DNA from: 66-474 sp039923855 | GTDB taxonomy: Bacteria; Pseudomonadota; Gammaproteobacteria; Xanthomonadales; Rhodanobacteraceae | Direction of reading: 5' to 3' | Length of the DNA stretch: 64,000 bases | NCBI GenBank assembly: GCA_039923855.1 | Contig: JBDTBW010000035.1 | Location: forward strand, 29,464 to 93,463 | Shown here: piece after piece, positions 34,098 through 44,656 of the stretch | Position numbering within the stretch: position 1 is the first letter of the stretch | Layout: every line of letters starts with the position of its first letter | The notes under the pieces: generated by a model | What the model saw: only the letters and a program-made list of their open reading frames with translations | Told to the model about the DNA's origin: nothing | Databases searched by the model: none | Position numbers and translations under genes: made by a program

Positions 34098-36509
34098 ATG
34101 AACGACACCTACGATTCAAGTAATATCAAGGTCTTGAAGGGGCTGGAAGCGGTCCGCAAGCGCCCAGGCATGTACATCGGCGATACCGACGATGGTTCCG
34201 GCCTGCACCATATGGTCTTCGAAGTGGTGGACAACGCCATCGACGAGGCGTTGGCGGGTTATTGCGACGAAGTGATCGTAACCATCCACGACGATGGCAC
34301 GGTCGGTGTCAGCGACAATGGACGCGGCATTCCGGTCGACATCCATCCGGAAGAAGGCCGCTCCACCGCGGAAGTCGTGATGACGGTGCTGCATGCCGGC
34401 GGGAAATTCGACGCCAATTCCTACAAGGTTTCCGGTGGCCTGCACGGGGTGGGCGTGTCGGTGGTCAATGCGCTGTCCGAGCACCTGTGGCTCACCATCT
34501 ATCGAGAGGGACAGGAGCATCGTCAGGAATACCGGCTGGGCGAACCGCTGTACCCGTTGAAGGCAAGCGGGCCGTCCACCAAGCGCGGCACTGTCGTGCG
34601 CTTCCTGCCCAGTCCGGGAACTTTCACGCATATCGAGTTCCATTATGACATTCTCGCCAAGCGCTTGAGAGAACTGGCTTTTTTGAACTCCGGTGTGCGC
34701 ATCGAGTTGATCGACGAGCGCGTCGACAAGCGCGATGTATTCCAGTACGAGGGTGGTATCCGCTCGTTCGTGCAGCATCTGGCGCAACTGAAGACACCTT
34801 TGCAGCCCAGCGTGATCAGCTTCAGCTCGCAACTCGAGGGCACCACCGTCGAATTGGCGATGCAGTGGACCGACGGCTATCAGGAGTCCGTGTTTTGTTT
34901 TACCAACAATATCCCGCAGAAGGACGGTGGTACGCATTTAACGGGATTACGCGCCGCATTGACGCGAACACTCAGCAATTACATCGAACAGACTGGATCT
35001 GCACGCAACGCCAAGATCACACTGTCCGGGGATGACATGCGTGAGGGCCTGATTGCGGTGCTGTCGATCAAGGTGCCGGACCCCAAGTTTTCCTCGCAGA
35101 CTAAGGACAAGCTGGTGTCGTCCGAGATCAAGGGCGTGGTGGAGCAGGTAGTCAATGCCAAGCTCGAGGAGTTCCTGCTGGAGAACCCGTCCGAGGCGCG
35201 CATGATCACCGACAAGGTGATTGAGGCTGCCCGCGCCCGCGAGGCCGCGCGCAAGGCGCGCGAGCTGACCCGCCGCAAGGGCGCGCTGGACATCGCGGGC
35301 CTGCCCGGCAAGCTGGCCGATTGCCAGGAAAAAGACCCGGCGCTGTCGGAGCTGTTTCTGGTCGAGGGCGATTCCGCTGGCGGCTCGGCCAAGCAGGGCC
35401 GCAACCGCAAAACCCAAGCCGTGTTGCCGTTGAAAGGCAAAATTCTCAATGTCGAGAAAGCACGCTTCGACAAGATGCTCGGCTCGGCCGAGGTCGGCAC
35501 GTTGATCACGGCGCTCGGCACCGGCATCGGCAAGGACGAATTCAATGTCGACAAATTGCGCTATCACCGCATCATCATCATGACCGACGCGGACGTGGAC
35601 GGTTCGCACATCCGCACGCTTTTGCTGACGTTCTTCTACCGGCAGATGCCGCAATTGATTGAGCGCGGACACATCTACATCGGCCTGCCGCCGCTGTACA
35701 AGATCAAGCAGGGCAAGCAGGAGCTGTACCTCAAGGACGACGTGGCGCTCAATGACTATTTGATCGCCAATGCGGTCGATGGCGCGGAACTTTCCTATGC
35801 ACCCGACGCGCCGCCCGTGCAAGGTGAGGGTCTGGAAAAATTGCTGCGCGATTACCAGGCGGCGCTTGATCAGATCGCGCGGCTGGGGCAGCGCGGCGAC
35901 AGCGCTTTTTTCACCGCGTTGCTCGATCATGCGCCGCTCGAAAACACTTTGTGGCAGGAACCTGCGTTGTTGCAGGCATGGATGCAGACACTGATCGAGC
36001 GTATCAATGCCAGCGGTCTGGGCCGCGCGCGTTACGCGCTGGAATGGCGCGCGGCGATCGACGAGCATCCCGCCGCATTGCTGCTGCGCCGCTTGCAGCA
36101 CGGCAGCGAACACACCTGGGTGCTGCCGCAGACGTTTTTCGCCGGCGCCGATTACCGGCCGCTGCTGGAGATGTCGCGCGCGCTGCATGGCCTGATCCGC
36201 GAAGGCGCGCTGGTCCGGCGCGGCAACGTCGCGCAGCCGATCGCGGATTTCGCCGCGGCGCGCGCCTGGTTGTTCGAGGAAGCCAAAAAAGGCCGCAACA
36301 TCCAGCGCTTCAAAGGGCTTGGAGAAATGAATCCGGAGCAGTTGTGGGAAACCACGGTCAATCCGGAAACGCGCCGCCTGCTGCAGGTGCGGATCGAGGA
36401 TGCGGTCGCCGCCGACCAGATATTCTCCACCTTGATGGGGGATGTGGTCGAGCCGCGCCGTGAATTCATCGAAACCAATGCGCTAAAAGTGGCGAATCTC
36501 GACATTTGA
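34098..36509 (+). CDS. gyrB: DNA gyrase subunit B
   Basis: ATPase subunit introducing negative supercoils. 803 residues, as in E. coli (804). The GHKL ATPase has VVDNAIDEAL, DNGRGIPVDIHP and GLHGVGVSVVNALS; the TOPRIM domain has EGDSAGGSAKQGR and DADVDGSHI. The long insert in the C-terminal half that marks gammaproteobacterial GyrB is present. It starts 55 bases after recF. Confidence 0.98.
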   Translation: MNDTYDSSNIKVLKGLEAVRKRPGMYIGDTDDGSGLHHMVFEVVDNAIDEALAGYCDEVIVTIHDDGTVGVSDNGRGIPVDIHPEEGRSTAEVVMTVLHAGGKFDANSYKVSGGLHGVGVSVVNALSEHLWLTIYREGQEHRQEYRLGEPLYPLKASGPSTKRGTVVRFLPSPGTFTHIEFHYDILAKRLRELAFLNSGVRIELIDERVDKRDVFQYEGGIRSFVQHLAQLKTPLQPSVISFSSQLEGTTVELAMQWTDGYQESVFCFTNNIPQKDGGTHLTGLRAALTRTLSNYIEQTGSARNAKITLSGDDMREGLIAVLSIKVPDPKFSSQTKDKLVSSEIKGVVEQVVNAKLEEFLLENPSEARMITDKVIEAARAREAARKARELTRRKGALDIAGLPGKLADCQEKDPALSELFLVEGDSAGGSAKQGRNRKTQAVLPLKGKILNVEKARFDKMLGSAEVGTLITALGTGIGKDEFNVDKLRYHRIIIMTDADVDGSHIRTLLLTFFYRQMPQLIERGHIYIGLPPLYKIKQGKQELYLKDDVALNDYLIANAVDGAELSYAPDAPPVQGEGLEKLLRDYQAALDQIARLGQRGDSAFFTALLDHAPLENTLWQEPALLQAWMQTLIERINASGLGRARYALEWRAAIDEHPAALLLRRLQHGSEHTWVLPQTFFAGADYRPLLEMSRALHGLIREGALVRRGNVAQPIADFAAARAWLFEEAKKGRNIQRFKGLGEMNPEQLWETTVNPETRRLLQVRIEDAVAADQIFSTLMGDVVEPRREFIETNALKVANLDI

Positions 36510-36653
36510 TGGATCCGCGATGCACACTTCCTGCTTCGCCATGTCATGAATCGTGACAAAAAAATGCGCTTGAGCTTTGCTTGCCGCCCGCGCTAACCTG
36601 ATCGTCCGGCCCGCGCCCGCTGCCGCCTTACAAACGTATTCCAGAGGCCTCTC

Positions 36654-37850
36654 ATGAAACTCGATTCGCGTCTTGTCGCCTGCGGCTTGTGCTCCGTGCT
36701 CACGGTTTCCTGCGGAGTCGCATTTGCCCAGTATGGCGGCAACTCCGCCAAACAGCCATCCGCCGCCAATCAACAGCCGGCTGCGCAGTCAATGGGTCCG
36801 TGCACGGATATGAAAATGTTGCGAGGCGAGTGCGGCGACCAGCAGAAAAAAACCAAGCAGGAGAAACCGGCCGAGAAGCAGCCCAGTCAATATCCCAACG
36901 CGACGCGCCACGAACCCAAAGACACAAGCGTCAGCGACAAGGAAGCCAAGGCGCTCAACGAGGGCCTGAATGCCGCCAACAGCGGTGACACCGCTACCGC
37001 GCAGAAGGATTTGCAGGACATCGCCGACAACGGCAGCAATGCCTACGCCAAGGCCAAGGCATTGCAGAGTTTGGCGCAGATCAAATACAACGGCGGCGAC
37101 ACCAAGGGTGCGATCGCGCTGCAGAAGCAGGCGCTGGATTTGAATTCGTTGCCCAACGACGACTATTTCCCGGCGTTGTACACCTTGGCGCAAATGTACA
37201 TTGCCGATGAGGATTACGCGCAAGCGCTCGCCACGCTCGACCAATGGACCCAGCAAAGTGGCAAGCCATCCGCCGATGCCTACGCCCTGAAAGGCAATGC
37301 GTATTACCGCCTGGAGAAGTATCCGGAAGCGGTGGCCGCGATCCAGAAGGCCAAATCGATGACATCCCAACCCAAGCCGGACTGGGACCAGATCCTGATC
37401 GCGAGTTATTTCGCGATGGACAAATACGATGAAGCCGGCAAGGTCGCGGAAGCGGCGCTGGCGCGCGATCCGAACAACGGCAAGCTGCTGATGAACGTGG
37501 TGCAGATCTACACCAATGCCAAGCAATACGACAAGGCGTTGCCATTGCTCGAGCGCGCACGCGCCAATGGCCAGATCAACGACGAGGCCACTTACGTCAA
37601 CATGGCCAAGCTGTATTACAACATCGCGGTCGATGGCAGGGATCCAAAAGTCAATGCGGGCAACGCTGCGCAGGTACTCGAGGAAGGCATGGGCAAAGGC
37701 ATCGTCAAGCCGACCGCCGACAATTACAAACTGCTGGGTGACGCCTACAATCTCGCCGGCGACACCGCCAAGGCCGATGCCGCGTACGACAAGGGCGGCG
37801 TGCCGCGCCCGGAGCCGCATAAAAGCGGCAAGAAGAAGAAAGGACGATGA
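36654..37850 (+). CDS. exported tetratricopeptide-repeat protein linked to the TonB cluster
   Basis: 398 residues. A signal peptide (VACGLCSVLTVSCGVAFAQ) is followed by a low-complexity Lys/Gln/Pro segment and, from about residue 95, at least six TPR-like helix pairs (for example AYALKGNAYYRLEKYPEAVA). The C-terminus is strongly basic (HKSGKKKKGR). TPR proteins beside TonB-ExbBD act as periplasmic partners of the transport machine in some bacteria; that role is inferred here from position. 208 bases separate it from tonB. Confidence 0.85.
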   Translation: MKLDSRLVACGLCSVLTVSCGVAFAQYGGNSAKQPSAANQQPAAQSMGPCTDMKMLRGECGDQQKKTKQEKPAEKQPSQYPNATRHEPKDTSVSDKEAKALNEGLNAANSGDTATAQKDLQDIADNGSNAYAKAKALQSLAQIKYNGGDTKGAIALQKQALDLNSLPNDDYFPALYTLAQMYIADEDYAQALATLDQWTQQSGKPSADAYALKGNAYYRLEKYPEAVAAIQKAKSMTSQPKPDWDQILIASYFAMDKYDEAGKVAEAALARDPNNGKLLMNVVQIYTNAKQYDKALPLLERARANGQINDEATYVNMAKLYYNIAVDGRDPKVNAGNAAQVLEEGMGKGIVKPTADNYKLLGDAYNLAGDTAKADAAYDKGGVPRPEPHKSGKKKKGR

Positions 37851-38058
37851 GGTGTGGGATCGGTACGCGAAACGAACGCGGCTTTGTTTATCCGCGCCGG
37901 CATTTTCGGTTAGATCACTGGGCGATGCCGGCCCTCTAGGCAAAAGCCCGGTGCTGGTGTAATTTGCTCCTCTTTTCAGCCGCCCTCGGCGCGGCGCTGT
38001 CGATTGCACATGACGGTGCCGTGATGGGGACCCGACAGGCTAGCGACTGGTTCAAACG

Positions 38059-38718
<660 letters not shown>

Positions 38719-38782
38719 TTTCACGCTCGAATCGATGTAATCGGTTAAAGTCCCCTATCACGTTTCAAGGAAGGGTAGCATC

Positions 38783-39616
38783 ATGCAACAGACACCGAAT
38801 CCACCGGCCGCGGCCGGCAACAGCAATGCGCAAGCCCTGCAGCAGATGGGCTTCGATCATCTGGTTCACAGCCTCGACTGGGTGGGTTACGTCGTCCTGA
38901 TAACCCTGTTCATCATGTCGCTGTGCTCGTGGTATTTCATCATCGCCAACGCCTTGCGCAACGCGATGATTCGCGGACGCGCCGACAAGGTGATGGCGCA
39001 ATTTTGGGATACGCCGTCCGCGCAGGACGCGATCCGCCTGATGGAGAAGCAATCGCGCTCGGAGCCGTTCTCGAAGATCGCGCTGGATGCCGCTTCCGCC
39101 GCTGCGCACCACCAGCGCCACGAAGGCAGCCGGATGGTCGAGGCATTGAACCGCTCCGAATTCGTCGATCGCGCATTGCGCCAAGCCGTTTCGCGCGAGA
39201 GTCTGCGTCTGGAAGGCGGTCTGACGTTGCTCGCCACGGTCGGTTCGTCCGCGCCATTCGTCGGTCTGCTCGGTACGGTGATGGGCATCTACCACGCGCT
39301 GATCAACCTGGGCGCGTCCGGCCAGTCCTCGATCGAGGCGGTGGCGGGTCCTGTCGGCGAAGCGTTGATCATGACCGCGTTGGGTCTTTTCACCGCGATT
39401 CCGGCGGTGCTGGCGTACAACTTCTATGTGCGCGCCAACCGCGTGACCTATGCCAAGTTCGACGAATTCGCACACGATCTGCACGATTTCTTCGCCACCG
39501 GTGCGCGCGTGGAAATGAGCCCGAACTCGGCGATTGCCGCCACCCGCGCAGCCAACGCCGCAAACGCCGCAAACGCCGCCGGTAACGCGCCGCCGCCGCC
39601 GATCGTGCGCAAGTAA
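38783..39616 (+). CDS. exbB: TonB-system proton channel subunit ExbB (MotA/TolQ/ExbB family)
   Basis: 277 residues with three membrane helices; the diagnostic GLLGTVMGIYHALINLG and EALIMTALGLFTAIPAVLAY blocks are present. Forms the proton channel with ExbD. It carries an Ala/Asn-rich C-terminal tail (NAANAANAAGNAPPPP) not needed for function. Confidence 0.96.
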   Translation: MQQTPNPPAAAGNSNAQALQQMGFDHLVHSLDWVGYVVLITLFIMSLCSWYFIIANALRNAMIRGRADKVMAQFWDTPSAQDAIRLMEKQSRSEPFSKIALDAASAAAHHQRHEGSRMVEALNRSEFVDRALRQAVSRESLRLEGGLTLLATVGSSAPFVGLLGTVMGIYHALINLGASGQSSIEAVAGPVGEALIMTALGLFTAIPAVLAYNFYVRANRVTYAKFDEFAHDLHDFFATGARVEMSPNSAIAATRAANAANAANAAGNAPPPPIVRK

Positions 39617-39634
39617 GGCTCGGGAGCGTTCGTC

Positions 39635-40042
39635 ATGGCATTCAGCAGCGGCTCCCGCAGCGGCCCGATGTCGGAGATCAACGTCACGCCGTTGGTCGAC
39701 GTGATGCTGGTGCTGTTGATCATCTTCATGATTACGGCGCCGCTGTTGCAGCACAACATCACCATCGATCTGCCGCAGCCGAACCCGAACGTGCAACCGC
39801 CGACCAACCCGCCGTCGCCGATCACGTTGTCGATCAAGGAGGACGGCTCGATGTTCTGGAACGATCTGCCGATTTCGGATCTCGAGCTGCAGGCGAATCT
39901 GGCGGTGATCGGCGCCAAGAACCTGGACGCCCAACCAGAGCTGCATATCAAGGCAACCGATGTTACCCAATACGATTACATCGCGAAGGTGATGGCCGAG
40001 GCCAAGCGCGACAATGTGCAGAAGATCGGCTTCGAGAAGTGA
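39635..40042 (+). CDS. exbD: ExbD-type biopolymer transport protein 1
   Basis: 135 residues. The single membrane helix contains the essential Asp in VTPLVDVMLVLLIIFMITAP. 18 bases after exbB. The periplasmic domain differs from the second ExbD, and the pair matches the exbD1-exbD2 arrangement of Xanthomonas. Confidence 0.95.
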   Translation: MAFSSGSRSGPMSEINVTPLVDVMLVLLIIFMITAPLLQHNITIDLPQPNPNVQPPTNPPSPITLSIKEDGSMFWNDLPISDLELQANLAVIGAKNLDAQPELHIKATDVTQYDYIAKVMAEAKRDNVQKIGFEK

Positions 40043-40054
40043 GGCTCTAAAGCG

Positions 40055-40489
40055 ATGGCTTTCAGCAGCAATACCAGTGCCGGCGGCCCGATGTCGGAGA
40101 TCAACGTCACGCCGCTGGTCGACGTGATGCTGGTGCTGCTGATCATCTTCATGATCACCGCGCCCTTGATGTCGCACAAGATCAAGGTGACGCTGCCCAA
40201 GGCCGATCCCAACCAGAAAGCCGAAGCGATCAAGGTCGCGCCGATTGATCTGGCGGTGCAGGAAGACGGCTCGATGTACTGGAATGACCAGCCGGTGACG
40301 GAAGCCGAATACAAGGCGCGGCTGGCGGTGACGGCGCAGCAGTTTCCGCAGCCGCAGTTGAATATCCGCGCCGACAAGACCACCACCTACAAGACGATCT
40401 TCGCGGCGATGTCGGACGCCAAGGATGCCGGCATGGTGCACTTGGGCTTCGTCACCACCGGCAAACATGGGCAGAACGGCGTCGAATAA
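40055..40489 (+). CDS. exbD: ExbD-type biopolymer transport protein 2
   Basis: 144 residues, 12 bases after exbD1. It shares the N-terminal GGPMSEINVTPLVDVMLVLL block almost exactly, then diverges. In Xanthomonas the second ExbD is dispensable for iron uptake but affects host interactions; the role here is unknown. Confidence 0.95.
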   Translation: MAFSSNTSAGGPMSEINVTPLVDVMLVLLIIFMITAPLMSHKIKVTLPKADPNQKAEAIKVAPIDLAVQEDGSMYWNDQPVTEAEYKARLAVTAQQFPQPQLNIRADKTTTYKTIFAAMSDAKDAGMVHLGFVTTGKHGQNGVE

Positions 40490-40500
40490 GAGAGCGGTTC

Positions 40501-40725
40501 GCAAAACTGCTGCGCTCAGCCTGATTCAATCATGATGTTGCGCGCCGGCGGTGGGTCGTGGGCAAGCAACCTTCCATGGTGAGCTTTCCGATCGGCATCC
40601 TGCCTCACCCTCACCCTTTGCATGCGATGCCATTGAAGGCATCGCATAAGCGCAAAGGCCTCGACCTCCGCTCCGGCGGCGCGCAATCTGCCTTCGCTCG
40701 TTAGGTTTTTCAAACCGCTCCACTC
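40501..40725. repeat. repeat C copy in a 312-bp gene-free stretch
   Basis: Opens AAAACTGCTGCGCTCAGC and closes CTCCGGCGGCGCGCAATCTG...CCTTCGCTCG, like copies at 27441 and 57236. Its middle contains a CCCTCACCCTTTG module and a hairpin GCGATGCCATTGAAGGCATCGC. No gene is evident. Confidence 0.7.
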
Positions 40726-40737
40726 ATCGAATTACGC

Positions 40738-40768
40738 TAAAAAAGCCGCGCAGATGCGCGGCTTTTTT
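40738..40768. terminator. bidirectional rho-independent terminator
   Basis: AAAAAAGCCGCGC-AGAT-GCGCGGCTTTTTT: a 9-bp GC stem with A and T tracts on each side. It separates the ends of the convergent exbD2 and pdxJ transcripts. Confidence 0.95.
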
Positions 40769-40801
40769 ATTCGGCAACAAGGATGTTGCGGATGGCTCGG
40801 C

Positions 40802-41551
40802 CTAGTTCGCGGCGAGTATCGCCAAATAATTTCGTACCGTCGTCGCCAAGCCCTCATACAACGCCTCGCCGATCAGTGCGTGACCGATCGACACCTCGGC
40901 CAATTGCGGGATCGCACGTTTCAGCATACCCAGATTGCGCTGGTTTAGGTCGTGTCCGGCGTTGATCGCCAACCCCGCATCCAGCGCGCGGCGCGCGGTG
41001 TCCGCGCAACGCACCAGTTCCTCTTGCGGGTCACCGGCCAAAAAAGTTTTTGCATAGGGCCCCGTGTACAACTCGATCCGCGCCACGCCGATCCGCGAGG
41101 CGGTTTCAAGGCCAGTCGCGCCGGCGTCCATGAACAGCGAAACCCTGCAACCCAGCGCTTTCAATTGTTTGACGATCGGCGCCAGCCGCGCCGCATCGCG
41201 GACCAGATCGAAACCATGATCGGAGGTGATCTGGCCATCCGAATCCGGCACCAGAGTGGCCTGGGTCGGCTGCGCTTGCCGCGCCAGTTCGATGAAACTT
41301 GGATAACCCTCACGCGGCGGCGCGAAAGGATTGCCCTCCAGATTGTATTCGACGCGTCCGCGGGTGAGCTGCGCGAGCAATGCCACATCGTCCGGGGTGA
41401 TATGTCGACGATCCGGGCGCGGATGCACGGTAATACCGCCGCAGCCGGCGTCGATGCAGGTGTTGGCCGCGGTGGCAAGATCGGGTTCGGTTTCCCCGCG
41501 CGCATTGCGCAGCACCGCGATCTTGTTGAGGTTGACGCTGAGTAGTGTCAT
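40802..41551 (-). CDS. pdxJ: pyridoxine 5'-phosphate synthase
   Basis: Last step of de novo vitamin B6 synthesis, joining 1-deoxyxylulose 5-phosphate and 3-amino-2-oxopropyl phosphate. 249 residues. The catalytic regions ITVHPRPDRRHI and VEYNLEGNP and the phosphate-binding NAGHDLNQRN loop are intact. Same position relative to exbD2 as in Xanthomonas. Confidence 0.97.
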   Translation of the reverse strand: MTLLSVNLNKIAVLRNARGETEPDLATAANTCIDAGCGGITVHPRPDRRHITPDDVALLAQLTRGRVEYNLEGNPFAPPREGYPSFIELARQAQPTQATLVPDSDGQITSDHGFDLVRDAARLAPIVKQLKALGCRVSLFMDAGATGLETASRIGVARIELYTGPYAKTFLAGDPQEELVRCADTARRALDAGLAINAGHDLNQRNLGMLKRAIPQLAEVSIGHALIGEALYEGLATTVRNYLAILAAN

Positions 41552-41682
41552 CGAAGAACCGTTGATCGAAGCGACGCTCTTCGCGTAGTGCGGACAAGGA
41601 TGTCCGCCTTGTGAGTTGGGTGAGTGACGTGATCGAAGTCTGGCGTTATGGTTACTTCATGCAGCGATCTTGGACGATCGCA

Positions 41683-41712
41683 CAAAAAAAGGCGCGGGCC
41701 AAGAGGCGCGCG
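41683..41712 (-). terminator. probable terminator downstream of the phosphopantetheinyl transferase gene
   Basis: On the minus strand GGCGCG...CGCGCC followed by TTTTTTTG. It ends the acs-transferase transcript before pdxJ. The stem contains several alternative pairings. Confidence 0.6.
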
Positions 41713-41818
41713 CCGGAGAGCGTGTCTTCCGCGCCACATCCTTGTGGCCGGAAGGTCCACGGAGGGAGACTTACCGACGATTGAGACCGGCCGGCGGCGG
41801 GGAAGTTCCGCCAACGGG

Positions 41819-42595
41819 TCACTCGCTGGTGAGCGCTCGCCACGCCCGCACCTTTCGCGGCGCCCCGCACCAGGCCAGGGCGCCGATGTAACCCGGGGCC
41901 GGGCTCAGCGCTTGCATCTTCCACGCCGACGCGTCACCCGCTTCCGCGGCGAATCGCGCCGGTCGCCAGCAATCGGCGATGCGGGCAAACGCCACGCGTT
42001 CGAGACCGAACGCAATCCCGCGCCCCAATGCTTTCAGCACCGCTTCCTTGGCGCACCACAATCGAAGGAACGCGGTCTCGCGGCTCGCCTCCGGGTACGC
42101 TGCCAGCGCAAGCGCTTCGGCTGGATCGAAAAAACGGTGCGCCAGTTCCAGCGAATGCATCCGCTCGCGCAGCCACTCCACATCCACGCCCGGCTCGATC
42201 CCCCGCGCCAGCGCGGCAAGCGCCATTTCGCCGCTGTGGGACCAACTGAATCTCAAGGGCTCGCTATCGCGGTTGCGTGTGGTACGTTTCGGCGTTGCTT
42301 CTTGCGCGCAGTTGATTTCGATGTGTCGGGTGCCGGCATTTGCATCATGATGATCGAGTAACCGCGGCTTGCCGTATTCATCATCGTGCAACATCACGGC
42401 GCCGGCGTCGATGCCCAGATACGCCGCCAGCAGCGCGCACAAGGGCGCGCGCCGTTGCGCGCGGCGATAAGGCAAACGCCAAAGATGGATTGAATCGTCG
42501 TCGAGCAACGAGGCAACCGCCGCGGGTTCCGCCATGACGAAATCGGATTCCACGACAGCATCGCGCGGCGATTCCACGCGTGCCGCCGTATTCAC
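41819..42595 (-). CDS. Sfp-type 4'-phosphopantetheinyl transferase
   Basis: Transfers phosphopantetheine from CoA to carrier proteins. The Mg-binding GVDVEWLRE and the FLRLWCAKEAVLKALGRG motif are diagnostic. The GTG at 42595 overlaps the acs stop (GTGA), giving 258 residues; the ATG at 42535 gives 238, closer to the family length. No carrier-protein operon adjoins it; the dedicated ACP at 6.3 kb is a possible client. Confidence 0.9.
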   Translation of the reverse strand: MNTAARVESPRDAVVESDFVMAEPAAVASLLDDDSIHLWRLPYRRAQRRAPLCALLAAYLGIDAGAVMLHDDEYGKPRLLDHHDANAGTRHIEINCAQEATPKRTTRNRDSEPLRFSWSHSGEMALAALARGIEPGVDVEWLRERMHSLELAHRFFDPAEALALAAYPEASRETAFLRLWCAKEAVLKALGRGIAFGLERVAFARIADCWRPARFAAEAGDASAWKMQALSPAPGYIGALAWCGAPRKVRAWRALTSE

Positions 42596-44541
42596 TTGAC
42601 CAGTCGTCCTTCGACCAGTGCATCCACCACGTTCGGATCGGCAAGCGTCGAAATGTCGCCCAATTGATCGGTTTGGTTCTCGGCGATTTTTCTCAGGATG
42701 CGGCGCATGATCTTGCCGGAACGCGTCTTGGGCAGCGCATCGGCCCATTGCAGATGATCGGGCGCGGCGATCGCGCCGATCTGTTTGCGCACCTGGGCGA
42801 TCAGTTCTTTTTTCAGATCGACGGATGGCCGCACGCCGGCTTTCAGAGTCACGAAGGCATAGATGCCCTGGCCTTTCACATCATGCGGGCAACCGACCAC
42901 CGCGGCCTCGGCGACATGCGAGTCCGCGACCAGCGCGCTCTCCACTTCGGCGGTACCGATCCGGTGTCCCGCGACATTAATCACGTCGTCCACGCGGCCG
43001 GTGATCCACCAATCGCCATCGCCATCGCGGCGCGCGCCGTCGCCGGTGCAATACATGCCCGGATACGCCTTGAAATAGGTGTCGATGAAACGCTGATGAT
43101 CGCCCCACACCGTGCGCATCTGGCCCGGCCAGGAATCGGTGATGACGAGATTGCCGCTCGCTTGCCCTTGCAGCGTCTTGCCGTCCGCATCGACCAAGGC
43201 GGGTTGTATTCCGAAAAACGGCTGCATCGCGGCACCGGGTTTCATGCCGGTCGCGCCCGGCAATGGCGAAATCAAAATGCCGCCGGTTTCGGTCTGCCAC
43301 CATGTATCCACGATCGGGCAGCGCGCATCGCCGACCACGTTGAAATACCACTCCCAGGCTTCCGGATTGATCGGCTCACCGACCGTGCCCAGCAATCGCA
43401 GAGACGCGCGCGAGGTTTGTTTCACCGGCGCCTCGCCCTCGCGCATCAGCGCGCGGATGGCCGTCGGCGCGGTGTACAACAGCGTGACCTTGTGCTTGTC
43501 GCACACCTGCCAGATGCGCGACGCATCCGGCCAGTTCGGTACGCCCTCGAACATCAACGTGGTCGCGCCATTGGCGAGCGGGCCGTACACCACGTAACTG
43601 TGGCCGGTCACCCAGCCGACATCGGCGGTGCACCAGTAGATGTCGTCGTCGCGCAAATCGAACACCACTTCGTGCGTGTAACTGACATAGACCAGATAGC
43701 CGCCGGTAGTGTGCAATACGCCCTTCGGCTTGCCGGTGGAACCCGAGGTATACAGGATGAACAGCGGGTCTTCCGCGTTCATCGATTCCGGCGCGCAATC
43801 GACCGATTGGCCTTCGATCAGGGTATGCCACCAGCGATCGCGCGGCGCCTGCATCGCGATGCCACCGGCGGTACGGCGCACCACGATCACGGTTTCCACG
43901 CTGTGGGTGCCCGGGCGCGACAAGGCCTCATCGACGTTCGCTTTCAACGGGATTTTCTTGCCCGCGCGCACGCCCTCATCGGCGGTGATCACAAGCCGGC
44001 ATTGCGAATCGCCGATGCGGCCGGCCAGAGAGTCCGGCGAAAAGCCGCCGAACACCACCGAATGCACCGCGCCAATCCGCGCGCAGGCCAGCATCGCCAC
44101 CGCAGCTTCCGGGATCATCGGCATGTAGATCGCGATGCGATCGCCTTTCACCACACCAAGATTTTTGAGCGCGTTGGCGAAGCGGCATACTTGAGCATGC
44201 AATTCGCGGTAAGTGATCGCGCGCGATTCTTTTGGATCGTCGCCCTCGAACAGGATGGCGGTTTTGTCGCCGCGTGTTTGCAGATGCCGGTCGAGACAAT
44301 TGGCGGCGACGTTCAACACGCCGTCCTGGTACCAGCGGATATGCAGATTACGCGCGTCGAACGAGACGTCCTTGATCTTCGTCGGCGCGCGAATCCAGTC
44401 CAGCCGTTGCGCGATGCCCTTCCAGAATCCTCCCGGATCGCGCAGCGATTCGGTGTAACGCTGCTGGTACTCGTCGCGATGCAGCCGCGCGGATTTGGCG
44501 AACGCGGATGGAACGGGATGCACAGTGCTCATGGCGGCCAT
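42592..44541 (-). CDS. acs: acetyl-CoA synthetase
   Basis: AMP-forming activation of acetate. 649 residues. The adenylation motifs YTSGSTGKPKGV, DTWWQTETGG and the regulatory-acetylation Lys in PKTRSGKIMRR are present. Its stop overlaps the transferase start by 4 bases, indicating one transcript. Confidence 0.97.
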   Translation of the reverse strand: MAAMSTVHPVPSAFAKSARLHRDEYQQRYTESLRDPGGFWKGIAQRLDWIRAPTKIKDVSFDARNLHIRWYQDGVLNVAANCLDRHLQTRGDKTAILFEGDDPKESRAITYRELHAQVCRFANALKNLGVVKGDRIAIYMPMIPEAAVAMLACARIGAVHSVVFGGFSPDSLAGRIGDSQCRLVITADEGVRAGKKIPLKANVDEALSRPGTHSVETVIVVRRTAGGIAMQAPRDRWWHTLIEGQSVDCAPESMNAEDPLFILYTSGSTGKPKGVLHTTGGYLVYVSYTHEVVFDLRDDDIYWCTADVGWVTGHSYVVYGPLANGATTLMFEGVPNWPDASRIWQVCDKHKVTLLYTAPTAIRALMREGEAPVKQTSRASLRLLGTVGEPINPEAWEWYFNVVGDARCPIVDTWWQTETGGILISPLPGATGMKPGAAMQPFFGIQPALVDADGKTLQGQASGNLVITDSWPGQMRTVWGDHQRFIDTYFKAYPGMYCTGDGARRDGDGDWWITGRVDDVINVAGHRIGTAEVESALVADSHVAEAAVVGCPHDVKGQGIYAFVTLKAGVRPSVDLKKELIAQVRKQIGAIAAPDHLQWADALPKTRSGKIMRRILRKIAENQTDQLGDISTLADPNVVDALVEGRLVK

Positions 44542-44656
44542 TGTGCGCTATCCCCGCGCGTGAAAGCAGCCAAGGCCGCCATCCATGGTCAACAGCTCCA
44601 TGACTGCACTTTTCAAAAAAAACAGGCCCGTTTGGCACATCTGAAAATCGCCGCGG

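Noticed and set aside
38765..40504. 579-codon frame antisense to exbB and both exbD genes
   Set aside because: Repetitive His/Arg/Gln translation caused by the sense genes; no support.
41552..41818. Possible gene on the minus strand between the transferase and pdxJ
   Set aside because: The frame has no recognisable motif and crosses a probable terminator.
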